A DNA stretch of 64,000 nucleotides from Oceanobacter kriegii DSM 6294 (GCF_000422845.1 NZ_AUGV01000004.1:186001-250000), one strand, 5' to 3'. Positions 1-10,161 are shown, counted from the stretch's first letter. Program-made: numbers and translations. Notes: generated by a model from the letters alone, not told the origin.

Positions 1-74
1 CCCAGAGCCATAAGCTGACTGGACATCAGAGTACTTCCTACCAGTAGCATGGCGGTTGCAAACAGGCGCTTCAT
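1..74 (-). CDS. fimV: FimV-like protein, N-terminal fragment (runs off the window)
   Basis: Only the first 24 codons are inside the window. They read as a signal peptide: MKR, a hydrophobic stretch, then a cleavage-like region ending in MALG. In the FimV family the mature protein starts with a conserved ALGLGE-type sequence directly after the signal peptide, and fimV lies immediately downstream of asd in Pseudomonas-type genomes, which is the position seen here. FimV is a peptidoglycan-binding inner-membrane hub protein needed for type IV pilus function and polar organisation. The identification rests on synteny plus a few residues, so it is an inference; the rest of the gene would confirm it through a LysM domain and an acidic repeat region. 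Confidence 0.55.
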   Translation of the reverse strand, partial: MKRLFATAMLLVGSTLMSSQLMAL

Positions 75-280
75 TGGTGCTTCCTTGGTGTCACGAATTG
101 GCTAACAAGCTCGGTTTTCCGAGTATTCCGGATCGGCCCGGAACGATGCACTATTTCGAGTGTTCAAAAATCACGCGTAAGTATTAAGTATAAAAAGTTC
201 CGGTGCAATGTTTTGCACGGTTAAGTAACTATAAAAGTGATATGTAATAAGGGTTTATGAAAGTTTCAGGAAGGGAAATA

Positions 281-305
281 TGAAAAAGCGGGCCGAAGCC
301 CGCTT
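281..305 (-). terminator. Rho-independent terminator after asd
   Basis: Eight-base-pair stem (AAGCGGGC / GCCCGCTT) with a four-base loop. On the minus strand it is followed by a run of five T. It lies just past the asd stop codon and separates asd from the FimV-like gene. Confidence 0.8.
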
Positions 306-318
306 GTAAAATAAATTT

Positions 319-1437
319 CTATGAACGGTTTAACAAAATACGCAACATGCGGCGCAGAGGCTCAGCGGCACCCCACAACAGCTGGTCGCCAACCGTAAAG
401 GCAGAAATATATTCAGGACCCATATTCAGCTTACGAATACGGCCAACCGGAATAGACAAGGTGCCGGTCACTTTCGCTGGGGTCAGTTCCTGCATGGTGA
501 TATCACGATCGTTCGGAATCACTTTAACCCAATCGTTATGCTGAGCCAGGATGGTTTCGATTTCTTCAACCGAAATATCCTTGTTCAGTTTGATGGTCAT
601 TGCCTGACTGTGACAACGCATGGCACCAACACGAACACACAAGCCGTCTACCGGAATCTGATCGTCGGAACGACCCAGAATCTTGTTGGCTTCTACCTGC
701 GCCTTCCACTCTTCACGGCTCTGGCCAGACTCAAGCTGGGAGTCGATGTAAGGAATCAGGCTGCCTGCCAGAGGTACGCCAAACTGGGCTTTCGGGTAGT
801 CATCACTGTTGATGAAATCCGCCACCTGACGATCAATTTCCAGAATTGCAGAAGCAGGATCGTCCAGTTTGTCTTTAACATTGGCGTGTACCGCACCCAT
901 CTGGCTGATCAGTTCACGCATGTGACGGGCACCGGAGCCGGAAGCGGCCTGATAGGTTTGCGGAGCAACCCACTCCACCAGACCTTTTTCGAACAAACCG
1001 CCCAATGCCATCAGCATCAGGGATACTGTGCAGTTACCACCAACGTAGGTTTTAACACCGGCATCCAGACCAGCGTCAATCACGTCTGCGTTGACCGGGT
1101 CCAGTACGATGATGGCGTTATCATCCATGCGCAGGGAAGATGCAGCGTCAATCCAGTAGCCCTGCCAGCCCGCTTCACGCAGCTTGCCGTAGACTTCCTT
1201 GGTGTAGTCACCACCCTGACAGGTAATAATCACGTCTTGCGCGGACAATGCTTCAATATCAAAAGCATCTTCCAGCAAACCACAATCCTTACCGCCAAAC
1301 TGTGGCGCTGCCTGCCCTTTCTGGGAGGTAGTAAAGAAAGTCGGCTCGATCAGAGCAAAATCACCTTCGGCTTCCATACGCTGCATCAGCACGGAACCTA
1401 CCATGCCACGCCAGCCAACCAGACCTGTTTTCAACAT
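319..1437 (-). CDS. asd: Aspartate-semialdehyde dehydrogenase
   Basis: Reduces L-aspartyl-4-phosphate with NADPH to aspartate-4-semialdehyde, the branch-point intermediate for lysine/diaminopimelate, threonine and methionine. The 372 residues match the usual length of the gammaproteobacterial enzyme. The N-terminal [13 protein letters not shown] is the NADP-binding glycine-rich loop, and GGNCTVSL around residues 134-140 carries the catalytic cysteine (C136). The [11 protein letters not shown] segment is also typical. It follows leuCDB on the same strand but has terminator-like hairpins on both sides, so it is probably transcribed at least partly on its own. An AAGG motif precedes the ATG. No oddities. 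Confidence 0.97.
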   Translation of the reverse strand: MLKTGLVGWRGMVGSVLMQRMEAEGDFALIEPTFFTTSQKGQAAPQFGGKDCGLLEDAFDIEALSAQDVIITCQGGDYTKEVYGKLREAGWQGYWIDAASSLRMDDNAIIVLDPVNADVIDAGLDAGVKTYVGGNCTVSLMLMALGGLFEKGLVEWVAPQTYQAASGSGARHMRELISQMGAVHANVKDKLDDPASAILEIDRQVADFINSDDYPKAQFGVPLAGSLIPYIDSQLESGQSREEWKAQVEANKILGRSDDQIPVDGLCVRVGAMRCHSQAMTIKLNKDISVEEIETILAQHNDWVKVIPNDRDITMQELTPAKVTGTLSIPVGRIRKLNMGPEYISAFTVGDQLLWGAAEPLRRMLRILLNRS

Positions 1438-1500
1438 ACGTCGTTTACCTTGTTCTTTGTAATTGCCGCCCGCTTTGCGCTCTCACCGCTACAGACGACA

Positions 1501-1524
1501 AAAAACCGCGCAGAGCGCGGTTTT
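1501..1524 (-). terminator. Terminator between leuB and asd
   Basis: GC-rich stem CCGCGC / GCGCGG with a three-base loop, flanked by A5 on the left and T4 on the right, so it could act in either direction. It lies between the leuB stop and the asd start. Confidence 0.75.
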
Positions 1525-1548
1525 GTTCAAAATTGCGTTATAACCGTA

Positions 1549-2625
1549 TCAAAGTGCGGCTACAACTGCATCACCCATTTCGGTAGTGGATACTTTCTGC
1601 ATGCCGTCGGAGTAGATATCCGCGGTACGCAGGTTGCTGTCCAGCACCTTGCTGACCGCTGCTTCAATCGCGTCAGCCGCTTCGTTCTGGCCAAGGCTGT
1701 AACGCAGCATCATGGCAGCAGACAGGATGGTCGCCAGTGGGTTGGCAATGCCCTGACCTGCGATATCTGGCGCAGAGCCATGACATGGCTCGTACATGCC
1801 CTTGTTGTCCTTATCCAGAGACGCAGAAGGCAGCATACCAATAGAGCCAGTCAGCATCGCAGCTGCATCGGACAGGATATCGCCGAACATATTGCCGGTT
1901 ACGATAACGTCAAACTGTTTCGGTGCACGAACCAGCTGCATGGCAGCGTTGTCCACGTACATGTGAGACAGCTCAACCTCCGGGTATTCCTTGCTCAGTT
2001 CTTCCATGATTTCGCGCCACAGCACGGTCACTTCCAGAACGTTGGCCTTGTCGACAGAGCACAGCTTCTTGTTGCGCTTCATGGCCGCTTCAAACGCTAC
2101 ACGACCAATTCGACGGATCTCGGATTCGTTGTACACGTAGGTGTTGTAGCCTTCGCGCTCGCCGTTTTCCAGGGTACGAATGCCACGTGGCTTACCGAAG
2201 TAAATACCACCGGTCAGTTCGCGTACGATGAGGATATCCAGACCGGAAACCACTTCAGGCTTGAGGGTAGATGCATCTGCGAGCTGCGGGTACAGAATGG
2301 CCGGACGCAGGTTACCGAACAGTTCCAGCTTGGAACGGATATCCAGCAAACCTTGCTCAGGACGCTTGGAACGGTCGTCCAGTTTGTCCCACTTAGGGCC
2401 GCCAACAGCACCCAGCAGGATGGCATCAGCCGCCTTGGCTTTTTGCAGGCTTTCTTCTGGCAACGGGAAACCGGTTGCATCAAATGCAGTACCACCAACC
2501 AGACCGTGGTCAATGGTCAGATCCAGAGAGAACTTGTCGTTAACGGTGTTCAGAACCTTAACGGCTTCTGCCACGATTTCCGGGCCAATACCATCGCCCG
2601 GCAAAACCAATACGTTTTTGCTCAT
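1549..2625 (-). CDS. leuB: 3-isopropylmalate dehydrogenase
   Basis: NAD-dependent oxidative decarboxylation of 3-isopropylmalate to 2-oxoisocaproate, the third step of leucine synthesis. The protein begins [17 protein letters not shown], the standard family start. An in-frame start 13 codons upstream (2664) would add residues that the family lacks and would start inside the hairpin, so 2625 is preferred, giving 358 aa. The signature [12 protein letters not shown] metal/substrate segment and the [13 protein letters not shown] active-site loop are present. It lies downstream of leuD and is separated from it by a terminator-like hairpin. Confidence 0.96.
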   Translation of the reverse strand: MSKNVLVLPGDGIGPEIVAEAVKVLNTVNDKFSLDLTIDHGLVGGTAFDATGFPLPEESLQKAKAADAILLGAVGGPKWDKLDDRSKRPEQGLLDIRSKLELFGNLRPAILYPQLADASTLKPEVVSGLDILIVRELTGGIYFGKPRGIRTLENGEREGYNTYVYNESEIRRIGRVAFEAAMKRNKKLCSVDKANVLEVTVLWREIMEELSKEYPEVELSHMYVDNAAMQLVRAPKQFDVIVTGNMFGDILSDAAAMLTGSIGMLPSASLDKDNKGMYEPCHGSAPDIAGQGIANPLATILSAAMMLRYSLGQNEAADAIEAAVSKVLDSNLRTADIYSDGMQKVSTTEMGDAVVAAL

Positions 2626-2640
2626 GTTTTTTATCCTGTA

Positions 2641-2670
2641 AAAAAGCCCGCTGACCGGAATCATCGGGCT
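2641..2670 (-). terminator. Terminator-like hairpin inside the leu operon, leuD-leuB spacer
   Basis: On the minus strand AGCCCG pairs with CGGGCT, with a further TGA/TCA pairing inside the loop, followed directly by six T. It sits between the leuD stop and the leuB start and should reduce read-through into leuB. Confidence 0.6.
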
Positions 2671-2702
2671 GAACCAAATTCAATTAACCGATCGGTATGC
2701 GA

Positions 2703-3350
2703 TCAGGCACCGGCGTTAAACAACCAGGGCGCAGATTGCTGACGCTTTTCTTCGTACGCACGAATGTCGTCGGCGTCCTGCAGCGTAAGACCAATATCAT
2801 CCAGACCGTTCAGCAAGCAGTGCTTGCGGAATGGGTCAACATCAAAGGCAATGTCCTGACCGTCTGGCGTCAGAATGACCTGCTTATCCAGATCAACCGT
2901 CAACTGGTAGCCTTCGGAAGATTCAACCGCCTTGAACAAACCGTCCACCACACTTTCCGGCAGAATGATCGGCAACAGACCGTTTTTAAAGCAGTTGTTG
3001 AAGAAAATATCGGCAAAGCTTGGGGCAATCACGGCACGGAAACCGAAATCTTCCAGCGCCCACGGGGCGTGTTCACGGGAAGAGCCACAGCCGAAGTTTT
3101 CACGAGCCAGCAGCACAGAAGCACCTGCATAGCGCGGCTGATTCAGCACAAAATCCGGGTTCAGCGGACGACCGGAGTTATCGGCGTCTGGCTTACCTTC
3201 GTCCAGGTAACGCAGTTCATCAAACAGGTTCGGGCCAAAGCCGGAACGCTTGATCGACTTCAGGAACTGCTTTGGAATGATCATATCAGTATCGATGTTT
3301 GGACGATCCATTGGCGCCACCACACCGGTATGTACGGTAAATGCTCTCAT
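2703..3350 (-). CDS. leuD: 3-isopropylmalate dehydratase small subunit
   Basis: Small subunit of isopropylmalate isomerase, which forms a heterodimer with LeuC and converts 2-isopropylmalate to 3-isopropylmalate. At 215 aa it has the normal length of the proteobacterial form. The segment [13 protein letters not shown] and the [14 protein letters not shown] swivel-domain motif, which binds the substrate side chain, are clear. It starts 11 bases after the leuC stop, so the two are co-transcribed and made in equal amounts. Confidence 0.97.
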   Translation of the reverse strand: MRAFTVHTGVVAPMDRPNIDTDMIIPKQFLKSIKRSGFGPNLFDELRYLDEGKPDADNSGRPLNPDFVLNQPRYAGASVLLARENFGCGSSREHAPWALEDFGFRAVIAPSFADIFFNNCFKNGLLPIILPESVVDGLFKAVESSEGYQLTVDLDKQVILTPDGQDIAFDVDPFRKHCLLNGLDDIGLTLQDADDIRAYEEKRQQSAPWLFNAGA

Positions 3351-3361
3351 GTGTTGGCTCC

Positions 3362-4780
3362 TCAGAATTCGCGTACGTCGACAAAATGACCGGCAATCGC
3401 TGCCGCGGCTGCCATGGCTGGACTCACCAAATGAGTACGGCCTCCATAGCCCTGACGACCTTCAAAGTTACGGTTGGAGGTAGAGGCACAATGCTCACCG
3501 GCACCCAGCTTGTCGGCATTCATGGCCAGACACATGGAGCAACCTGGCTCACGCCACTCAAAACCGGCCTCCAGGAAAATCTTGTCCAAACCTTCAGACT
3601 CGGCTTGCTCTTTCACCAGACCAGAACCTGGTACAACCATGGCCTGCTTGATGGTGCCAGCCACTTTACGACCTTTGGCCACTTCTGCGGCCTGACGCAA
3701 GTCTTCAATACGGCTGTTGGTGCACGAACCGATGAAAACGCGGTCCAGTTGAATGTCGGTGATTTTCTGGCCAGCAGTCAGGCCCATGTACTCATAAGCA
3801 CGGGTGAAGGCGGAACGCTCAACGTCGTCCTTGGCATCTTCCAGAGCAGGAACCGTACCGTCGATGGTGGTTACCATTTCCGGAGACGTCCCCCAGGTCA
3901 CCTGAGGCTTGATTTCTTCGGCCTTGATTTCTACCACTTTGTCGAACACGGCGTCTTCGTCAGACACCAGCTCTTTCCAGGCAGCAACCGCCATGTCCCA
4001 CTGATCATCTTTTGGCGCGAATGGACGGCCCTTGACGTATTCAGCGGTGATGTCGTCAAACGCCACCATGCCCACACGAGCACCGGCTTCGATCGCCATG
4101 TTACACATGGACATACGGCCTTCCATGCTCATGGAGCGAATGGCAGAACCACCAAATTCCATCGCATAGCCAGTACCGCCAGCGGTACCGATCACGCCAG
4201 TGACGTGCAGAACCACGTCTTTACCCGTGATGGCAGGACCCAGCTCACCGTCGACCTTGATCAACAGGTTTTTCATCTTGCGCTGAATCAGACACTGGGT
4301 TGCCAGCACGTGCTCAACTTCGGACGTACCGATACCATGGGCCAGAGCCGCAACCGCACCATGGGTAGCCGTGTGGGAGTCACCACAGACGATGGTCATG
4401 CCCGGCAAGGTAGCACCCTGCTCCGGGCCAACTACGTGCACGATACCCTGACGCTTGTCTTTCATATCGAACTGGGTAATGCCGAAGGCGTTACAGTTAT
4501 CGTCCAGGGTTTTCACCTGAATACGGGAAACCGGGTCCTGAATACCATCGATACCACCAGCACGCTCAGAGGCGTCGGTGGACACGTTGTGGTCCGGAGT
4601 AGCCAGGTTGGCAGTCAGGCGCCATGGCTGACGACCCGCAATGCGCAGGCCTTCAAAGGCTTGTGGAGACGTTACTTCGTGCAGCAACTGACGATCGATG
4701 TAAATCAACGCAGTACCGTCATCACGTTCTTTCACGACGTGTTGTTCCCACAACTTGTCGTACAGGGTTTTGCCAGCCAT
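3362..4780 (-). CDS. leuC: 3-isopropylmalate dehydratase large subunit
   Basis: Catalytic [4Fe-4S] subunit of isopropylmalate isomerase in leucine synthesis. The 472-residue protein has the cluster cysteines in GSCTNSR and EPGCSMC, and the conserved [12 protein letters not shown] and [12 protein letters not shown] segments. An AAGGAG ribosome site lies eight bases before the ATG. It heads leuC-leuD-leuB and is divergent from a LysR-type regulator whose candidate operator lies in the shared spacer. No leucine-rich leader peptide is visible upstream, so attenuation by leucine codons is not supported. Confidence 0.97.
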   Translation of the reverse strand: MAGKTLYDKLWEQHVVKERDDGTALIYIDRQLLHEVTSPQAFEGLRIAGRQPWRLTANLATPDHNVSTDASERAGGIDGIQDPVSRIQVKTLDDNCNAFGITQFDMKDKRQGIVHVVGPEQGATLPGMTIVCGDSHTATHGAVAALAHGIGTSEVEHVLATQCLIQRKMKNLLIKVDGELGPAITGKDVVLHVTGVIGTAGGTGYAMEFGGSAIRSMSMEGRMSMCNMAIEAGARVGMVAFDDITAEYVKGRPFAPKDDQWDMAVAAWKELVSDEDAVFDKVVEIKAEEIKPQVTWGTSPEMVTTIDGTVPALEDAKDDVERSAFTRAYEYMGLTAGQKITDIQLDRVFIGSCTNSRIEDLRQAAEVAKGRKVAGTIKQAMVVPGSGLVKEQAESEGLDKIFLEAGFEWREPGCSMCLAMNADKLGAGEHCASTSNRNFEGRQGYGGRTHLVSPAMAAAAAIAGHFVDVREF

Positions 4781-4928
4781 GGAGGGCTCCTTGAATCTCT
4801 CGTTGTACTGCCGCAGCAGTCATCAAACACCACGGATGCTTTGGCTTGTCTCGGCGACCTGAACGCCACCGAAATACTCAGCGCATCTCTTACCTTGCTT
4901 ATGCTACGCCTTTCATTGTGCAACACAA

Positions 4929-4965
4929 ATTCATATTTTTTCTGAATTGCATTCCTTTAAGGAAT
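4929..4965. promoter_or_regulatory. Candidate LysR-type operator in the leuC / LysR divergent spacer
   Basis: The 280-base spacer 4781-5060 holds a perfect palindrome ATTCCTTTAAGGAAT at 4951-4965, which fits the T-N11-A LysR box, and next to it ATTCA...TGAAT (4929-4933 / 4943-4947). Paired dyads in the spacer between a LysR gene and its divergent target are the usual arrangement for this family. Binding is inferred. Confidence 0.5.
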
Positions 4966-5060
4966 AGAGCAACAATACCCGCGGGCCATGACAGCGCAGC
5001 GATACCACCATCCATTGCGAGCCGCCCCAATTCCCTATAAGGCCTGACAGGAGAAGCGTT

Positions 5061-5936
5061 ATGGACAGCCAACAATTGAAAGCGTTTCTGGCAGTGGTTG
5101 AGCATGGCTCGTTTTCCGAAGCCGCTGAGCAGTTATTCTTGACACAGTCGGCCGTATCGAAGCGCATCCAGACCCTAGAACAACAGCTCGACACCCAACT
5201 GTTTGAACGCCACAACCGCTCCGTCAGTCTGTCGGAGTCCGGCGAGCTCCTTCTACCTCGGGCCAAGCACATCTTGCAGCTGATGGACGACACCCAACTG
5301 CAACTGACCAACCTCAGCGGCAGCGTTACCGGCGTACTGTCCATGGCAACCAGCCATCATATTGGCCTGCACCGGTTGCCGCCCTTTCTGAAAGACTTTG
5401 CCCGTCGCTACCCGCAAGCACGGCTGGATTTACAATTCCTGGGCTCCGAAGATGCCTACCGGGCCGTTGAACAGCGTAGCGTAGAACTGGCACTGACCAC
5501 CCTCGATAGCAACGCCAGCGAGCAACTGCAAAGCTGGCCGCTGTGGCAAGACGAACTGCATTTTGTCGTCAGCCGCGAACACCCGCTGGCCAACCGCATC
5601 AGGACCAGCCTGGCAGACTTGAGCCAATGGCCAGCGATCCTGCCCGAGAAAGACACCATCACCTATCGACTGGTCGAGCAGCAGTTTATTGAGGGTGGCC
5701 AAAAGCTTCATACCAGCATGCCCACCAACTATCTGGAAACCATCAAGATGATGGTCAGTGTCGGGCTGGGCTGGTCGGTGTTACCGCCATCGATGATCGA
5801 TGACCAATTGATTGTGCTCGACTGCGACCAACCACCACTTACCCGCGAACTCGGCATTATCCATCTGCGCAACCGCCCTCAAAGCAACGCCGCCAACGCC
5901 ATGATGGCACTCTTGAAATCGACCCCGGATATTTGA
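5061..5936 (+). CDS. LysR-family transcriptional regulator
   Basis: A 291-residue regulator. Residues 1-60 form the winged helix-turn-helix (LKAFLAVVEHGSFSEAAEQL, then SAVSKRIQTLEQQL), and residues 90-290 form the periplasmic-binding-protein-like effector domain. The start is supported by CAGGAG nine bases before the ATG. It is divergent from leuC, the same arrangement as in pseudomonads, which suggests control of leuCDB and autoregulation. The inducer is not evident; 2-isopropylmalate is a guess based on pathway position. Confidence 0.9.
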   Translation: MDSQQLKAFLAVVEHGSFSEAAEQLFLTQSAVSKRIQTLEQQLDTQLFERHNRSVSLSESGELLLPRAKHILQLMDDTQLQLTNLSGSVTGVLSMATSHHIGLHRLPPFLKDFARRYPQARLDLQFLGSEDAYRAVEQRSVELALTTLDSNASEQLQSWPLWQDELHFVVSREHPLANRIRTSLADLSQWPAILPEKDTITYRLVEQQFIEGGQKLHTSMPTNYLETIKMMVSVGLGWSVLPPSMIDDQLIVLDCDQPPLTRELGIIHLRNRPQSNAANAMMALLKSTPDI

Positions 5937-6004
5937 CGTACAGCATAGTCCGCTGCAGCCAAGCGGCGTATTCTGAAGTTATCTATTCAACGGGAGGACT
6001 CGCC

Positions 6005-6931
6005 ATGATGGACATCAACCACATTCTTGTTGTGCTGGATTCCGACCACCCGGAACAGATTGCCCTCGACAAGGCAATCTGGCTGGCCAGTGTCGTTGAC
6101 GCCGACATTACCTTGCTGACGTCGGTCTACGAGCCCTACTGTGGCGATGAGTCGGCGCTGGATAACGACACCGTCAAACAAATCCGTCAGGCAAGACTGG
6201 CCTCTACCCAGCGTTGGATCGACAGCTTCCTGCCCGAAGTAAGCCCCGATGTTCGTAAGGTCAGCACCCGAGTGCTGTGGCACAAGCATTTGCACAATGC
6301 GGTACTGGAAGTCACCCACCAGCAGGACTTTGACCTGGTGATCAAGGGCACCCTGCCCCACTCCGTACTGGATCGCATTTTCACTCATACCGACTGGAAT
6401 CTGATGCGCCACTGCCCAGCGCCCGTGCTACTGGTAAAAAGCCCCGCCCCATGGAAGCACAATCGTCTGTTGGCATCGGTGGATGCTACGACCACAGACG
6501 AAGGCCATCAGCTGATCAATGACAACATCCTGTCCTATGCCGAGCATCTGGCTGACCACTTCGAAACCGATTTGCACCTGGTGAATGCCTACCCACAAAT
6601 CTCTGTGGCCTTTGCCATGGTGCCGGAAGTCACCGCACCGGATGACATTCAGGACTACATCACCGAGCAGCATCAGACCGCTTGTGAAGCGTTGGGTCGT
6701 AAGTACAACGTCAATGCAGACCATCTGCACGTTATGGAAGGTGAACCAGACGCCGTGGTCGCCAAAGTCGCTGCCAATATAGAAGCCGACGTTGTTGTTG
6801 TAGGCACCGTCGCCCGCTGTGGCGTTGCCGGGGTTTTGATCGGCAACACCGCAGAGCAACTGGTTGATGAAGTGCACTGTGACGTGCTGGTGGTAAAACC
6901 ACTGGATGGCGTAAAACCGGAAGAAGACTGA
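6005..6931 (+). CDS. Tandem-domain universal stress protein (UspE type)
   Basis: Two Usp domains in one 308-residue chain: residues 1-145 (INHILVVLDSDHP...) and 150-300 (HNRLLASVDATT...), the second ending in VVGTVARCGVAGVLIGNTAEQLVDEVHCDVLVV. That contains the G-x2-G-x9-G(S/N) nucleotide loop in the form GVAGVLIGNTAE. The start at 6005 is chosen because GGGAGGA precedes it by six bases; the longer reading frame from 5933 overlaps the LysR gene end and has no ribosome site. Such proteins bind ATP and support survival under stress; the exact role is unknown. Confidence 0.9.
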   Translation: MMDINHILVVLDSDHPEQIALDKAIWLASVVDADITLLTSVYEPYCGDESALDNDTVKQIRQARLASTQRWIDSFLPEVSPDVRKVSTRVLWHKHLHNAVLEVTHQQDFDLVIKGTLPHSVLDRIFTHTDWNLMRHCPAPVLLVKSPAPWKHNRLLASVDATTTDEGHQLINDNILSYAEHLADHFETDLHLVNAYPQISVAFAMVPEVTAPDDIQDYITEQHQTACEALGRKYNVNADHLHVMEGEPDAVVAKVAANIEADVVVVGTVARCGVAGVLIGNTAEQLVDEVHCDVLVVKPLDGVKPEED

Positions 6932-7024
6932 ACTTGCGCAGACCGGGGGATACGGCTGGCTATGAAACTGGCCAGCCGGTCATTCCGTTGCGACTCCAGC
7001 GTCCAGTAACAGAAAACCGCAGGC

Positions 7025-7052
7025 AAAAAAAAGCCGAGCTAAAAACTCGGCT
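7025..7052 (-). terminator. Terminator after the acyl-CoA synthetase gene
   Basis: Stem AGCCGAG (7032-7038) / CTCGGCT (7046-7052) with a seven-base loop; on the minus strand it is followed by an uninterrupted T run. It lies about 110 bases past the stop codon of the synthetase gene and also separates it from the convergent Usp gene. Confidence 0.8.
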
Positions 7053-7159
7053 GAATATCATGAAAGAGAGCGGGAGTCTGGAAACTGATGATGATCTCCA
7101 AACATATCTGTTTGAGTGACCGCTCTCGAATTGGTTCGAAATATTTTTCACACTTACGT

Positions 7160-9046
7160 TTATTTGCGAATACCCTTCTCTGACAGGATCTGCTCAATCT
7201 CTGACAGACAGGCTGGATCATCAATGGTTGATGGCGTGTTGTACTCTTCGCCATTGGCAATATTGCGAAGTATCTTGCGCAGAATCTTGCCAGAACGGGT
7301 TTTCGGCAAACGCTTGACCACCACCGCACTCTTGAAGCTGGCAACCGCGCCGATCTTTTCGCGTACCTGCTGAACCAGCTGCTGCTGTAAGGCCTCTTCA
7401 TCAACATCGACACCGTCTTTTAGCAGCACCAACCCCAGCGGCTCTTCCCCCTTCAACTCGCTGGACTGGCCAATCACGGCACATTCGGCAACTGCCTCAT
7501 GAGCCGCAACCACTTCCTCCATCTCGCCGGTCGACAAACGGTGCCCTGCCACGTTGATGATGTCGTCGGTACGGCCCAAAACGAACAGGTAGTTGTCATC
7601 ATCCAGATAACCGCCATCACCACTGACGTAGTAGCCGTCAAACGTCCCCAGATAACCGGATACGAAGCGATCATGGTCGCCCCAGATGGTCGGCAGACAG
7701 CCCGGCGGCAACGGCAATTTGATGGCGATGCTGCCTTGTTGGTTGGCTCCTACCGGCTGACCGCGGCCATCCAGTACCTGAACATTAAAACCCGGTGACG
7801 GTCGCGTCACCGAACCGGCTTTCACCGCTACCGGCCCCAGACCAACGTGATTACCCGCAATCGCCCAACCGGTTTCAGTTTGCCACCAGTGGTCAACAAC
7901 CGGACGCTGTATATGCTCAACGACCCAGTCGTAGGTGGGTGGATCGAGTCGCTCGCCGGCCATAAAAATCGTCTTCAATTGGCTGAGGTCGTACTGTTTG
8001 GCCAACAAGCATTGCGGATCTTCCTTACGCACCGCCCTGAACGCCGTTGGCGCCGCAAACAGACCTTTCACGCCATATTCTTCACACACTCGCCAGAAAG
8101 CCCCGGCATCCGGAGTACGAACCGGCTTGCCTTCGTAAAATACGGTTGTGCAGCCCGCCAGCAGCGGCCCATAGACAATATAGGAATGGCCCACTACCCA
8201 ACCGACATCGGAGGCAGCCCAGAACACATCGGCAACGCCCATGTCGTAAACTGCTTCCATGCTGTATTTCATCGCCACCGCATGGCCGCCGTTATCACGC
8301 ACCACGCCCTTGGGTTTGCCAGTTGTGCCAGAGGTATAGAGGATATAGAGCGGGTCGGTTGCACCCACCGGCGTACAGTCGGCCGGTTCCGCCTTGGCGA
8401 TGGCGTCATGCCAGTCGGTATCACGGTCGCCCAGTGAACAGCGGCTCATGTCCCGCTGCAAGATGATGCAGCCATCCGGCTTATGCGCAGCCAGCTCAAT
8501 GGCTTCATCCAGGATCGGCTTGTATTCAATGACCCGATCAATCTCGATGCCACAGGACGCTGACAGAATCAGTTTGGGTGTTGCATCGTCAATTCGGGTT
8601 GCCAGCTCGCTGGCAGCAAAACCACCAAACACCACTGAGTGAATCGCTCCCAGACGGGCACAAGCCAGCATGGCGATGGCCGCTTCCGGCACCATTGGCA
8701 TGTAAATCACCACCCGATCGCCTTTCTCAACACCACGGGCTTTCAAGGCCCCGGCAAAGCGCGCAACTTCGGCGGTCAATTCACGGTAGCTGTAACTGCG
8801 CCGGGTGTCGGTCACTGGCGAATCGTAGATCAGTGCGGTTTGATCCCCTCGCCCCTGCAAGACGTGGTAATCCAGCGCCAGATAGGCGGTGTTCAATTCG
8901 CCATCGGCGTACCAGCGGTCAATGCCGTTGGCGTCTTTGGACAAAATGGTTTCTGGTTCCTTGAACCATTGAACACGGTTGGCTTGCTCTCTCCAGAATG
9001 CTTCAGGGTTGGCAATGGATGACTGATATTGTTGTTGGTATGTCAT
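7160..9046 (-). CDS. prpE: Propionyl-CoA synthetase (acetyl-CoA synthetase family)
   Basis: AMP-forming acyl-CoA ligase of 628 residues. The adenylate loop YTSGTTGKPKGVVRDNGGH, the SGDGGY motif and the C-terminal PKTRSGKILRKILR with the adenylation lysine are intact. The RDNGGHAVA and GPVAVKAGSVTRPSPG segments are those of the propionate/PrpE branch rather than acetate Acs. It activates propionate (possibly also acetate) to the CoA ester with ATP. GAGGGGA precedes the ATG. No methylcitrate-cycle genes are next to it, so its metabolic partner genes must be elsewhere. The family is clear; substrate preference is inferred from sequence character only. Confidence 0.88.
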   Translation of the reverse strand: MTYQQQYQSSIANPEAFWREQANRVQWFKEPETILSKDANGIDRWYADGELNTAYLALDYHVLQGRGDQTALIYDSPVTDTRRSYSYRELTAEVARFAGALKARGVEKGDRVVIYMPMVPEAAIAMLACARLGAIHSVVFGGFAASELATRIDDATPKLILSASCGIEIDRVIEYKPILDEAIELAAHKPDGCIILQRDMSRCSLGDRDTDWHDAIAKAEPADCTPVGATDPLYILYTSGTTGKPKGVVRDNGGHAVAMKYSMEAVYDMGVADVFWAASDVGWVVGHSYIVYGPLLAGCTTVFYEGKPVRTPDAGAFWRVCEEYGVKGLFAAPTAFRAVRKEDPQCLLAKQYDLSQLKTIFMAGERLDPPTYDWVVEHIQRPVVDHWWQTETGWAIAGNHVGLGPVAVKAGSVTRPSPGFNVQVLDGRGQPVGANQQGSIAIKLPLPPGCLPTIWGDHDRFVSGYLGTFDGYYVSGDGGYLDDDNYLFVLGRTDDIINVAGHRLSTGEMEEVVAAHEAVAECAVIGQSSELKGEEPLGLVLLKDGVDVDEEALQQQLVQQVREKIGAVASFKSAVVVKRLPKTRSGKILRKILRNIANGEEYNTPSTIDDPACLSEIEQILSEKGIRK

Positions 9047-9183
9047 GATCGTCCCCTCAAGATGACGCTAAAACCTTAGTCTTCGCGAGGGATAGCAACC
9101 ATTCGACGTTGGGTGATCAAACCTTGGTCTATCAATACTTTAGTGCGCGACAATACGGGACAAGGACTGGCCAGAAGTGAGCC

Positions 9184-9214
9184 CGACTCCCGACTCCCGA
9201 CTCCCGACTCCCGA
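9184..9214. repeat. Short tandem repeat, four copies of a 7-base unit
   Basis: The 7-mer GACTCCC is repeated head to tail in the spacer between sucD and prpE. The copy number of such tracts often varies between strains. No function is visible. Confidence 0.7.
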
Positions 9215-9227
9215 CAACCCTAAAACA

Positions 9228-9254
9228 AAAAAACCCGCGACAAGCGCGGGTTTT
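9228..9254 (-). terminator. Terminator after sucD
   Basis: Stem AAACCCGCG / CGCGGGTTT with a five-base loop and a T run on the minus strand; the A-rich opposite side could allow it to work in both directions. It ends the sdh-suc gene block. Confidence 0.85.
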
Positions 9255-9279
9255 TCAAAGATCAGATCAGCGGTAAAAC

Positions 9280-10152
9280 TTACCAGCCAGTCTTTTCCTT
9301 CAGAGCTGCACCGATGTCAGCCAGGCTGCGAACGGTGGTTACGCCAGCGTCGTTCAGAGCGGCGAACTTCTCGTCAGCAGTACCTTTACCACCGGAGATG
9401 ATGGCGCCAGCGTGGCCCATACGCTTACCAGCAGGAGCAGTAACACCAGCGATGTAGGAAACTACAGGCTTGGTTACGTTTTCCTTGATGAAGGCAGCAG
9501 CTTCTTCTTCAGCGGTACCACCGATTTCACCAATCATAACGATGGCTTCAGTCGCTGGATCTTCCTGGAACAATTTCAGGATGTCGATGAAGTTGGAGCC
9601 CGGGATTGGGTCACCACCGATACCAACACAGGTAGACTGGCCGAAACCGTAGTCAGTAGTCTGCTTAACGGCTTCGTAAGTCAGAGTACCGGAACGGGAT
9701 ACGATGCCCACTTTACCTGGCAGGTGGATGTGACCTGGCATGATGCCGATCTTGCATTCGCCTGGGGTGATAACGCCTGGGCAGTTAGGGCCGATCAGGG
9801 TAACACCCAGCTCGTCACACTTAACTTTGGCATCCAGCATGTCCAGAGTAGGAATACCTTCAGTGATACAAACGATCAGTTTGATACCGCCGTTGGCCGC
9901 TTCCAGGATGGAATCCTTACAGAAAGGCGCTGGAACGTAGATAACGGATGCTTCAGCACCAGTTGCTTCAACAGCTTCAGCAACGGTGTTGAATACTGGC
10001 AGACCCAGGTGAGTCTGACCGCCTTTACCCGGAGTTACACCACCAACCATTTTGGTGCCGTATGCGATGGCTTGTTCAGAGTGGAAAGTACCCTGAGCAC
10101 CAGTGAAACCCTGACAGATAACCTTGGTGTCTTTGTTGATAAGAATGCTCAT
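9280..10152 (-). CDS. sucD: Succinyl-CoA ligase subunit alpha
   Basis: Alpha subunit of succinyl-CoA synthetase, which makes succinate plus ATP or GTP from succinyl-CoA. The 290 residues start [21 protein letters not shown], the CoA-binding Rossmann part. [17 protein letters not shown] near residues 245-260 holds the histidine that is phosphorylated during the reaction. It follows sucC by nine bases, as in other gammaproteobacteria. Confidence 0.98.
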   Translation of the reverse strand: MSILINKDTKVICQGFTGAQGTFHSEQAIAYGTKMVGGVTPGKGGQTHLGLPVFNTVAEAVEATGAEASVIYVPAPFCKDSILEAANGGIKLIVCITEGIPTLDMLDAKVKCDELGVTLIGPNCPGVITPGECKIGIMPGHIHLPGKVGIVSRSGTLTYEAVKQTTDYGFGQSTCVGIGGDPIPGSNFIDILKLFQEDPATEAIVMIGEIGGTAEEEAAAFIKENVTKPVVSYIAGVTAPAGKRMGHAGAIISGGKGTADEKFAALNDAGVTTVRSLADIGAALKEKTGW

Positions 10153-10161
10153 GATATCCCC

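Noticed and set aside
538-2742. A 734-codon open frame on the plus strand opposite asd and leuB
   Set aside because: It is the antisense of two clear enzymes; the translation has no family character and arises from codon bias.
4732-4926. Possible leader peptide before leuC
   Set aside because: The frame is Arg/Ser-rich, lacks leucine runs, runs into leuC in another frame and has no attenuator after it.
5933-6004. Longer universal stress protein start
   Set aside because: It overlaps the LysR stop, has no ribosome site, and the Usp domain starts right after the ATG at 6005.
9184-9214. Tandem repeats as a possible CRISPR array
   Set aside because: The units are adjacent without spacers and no cas genes are present.
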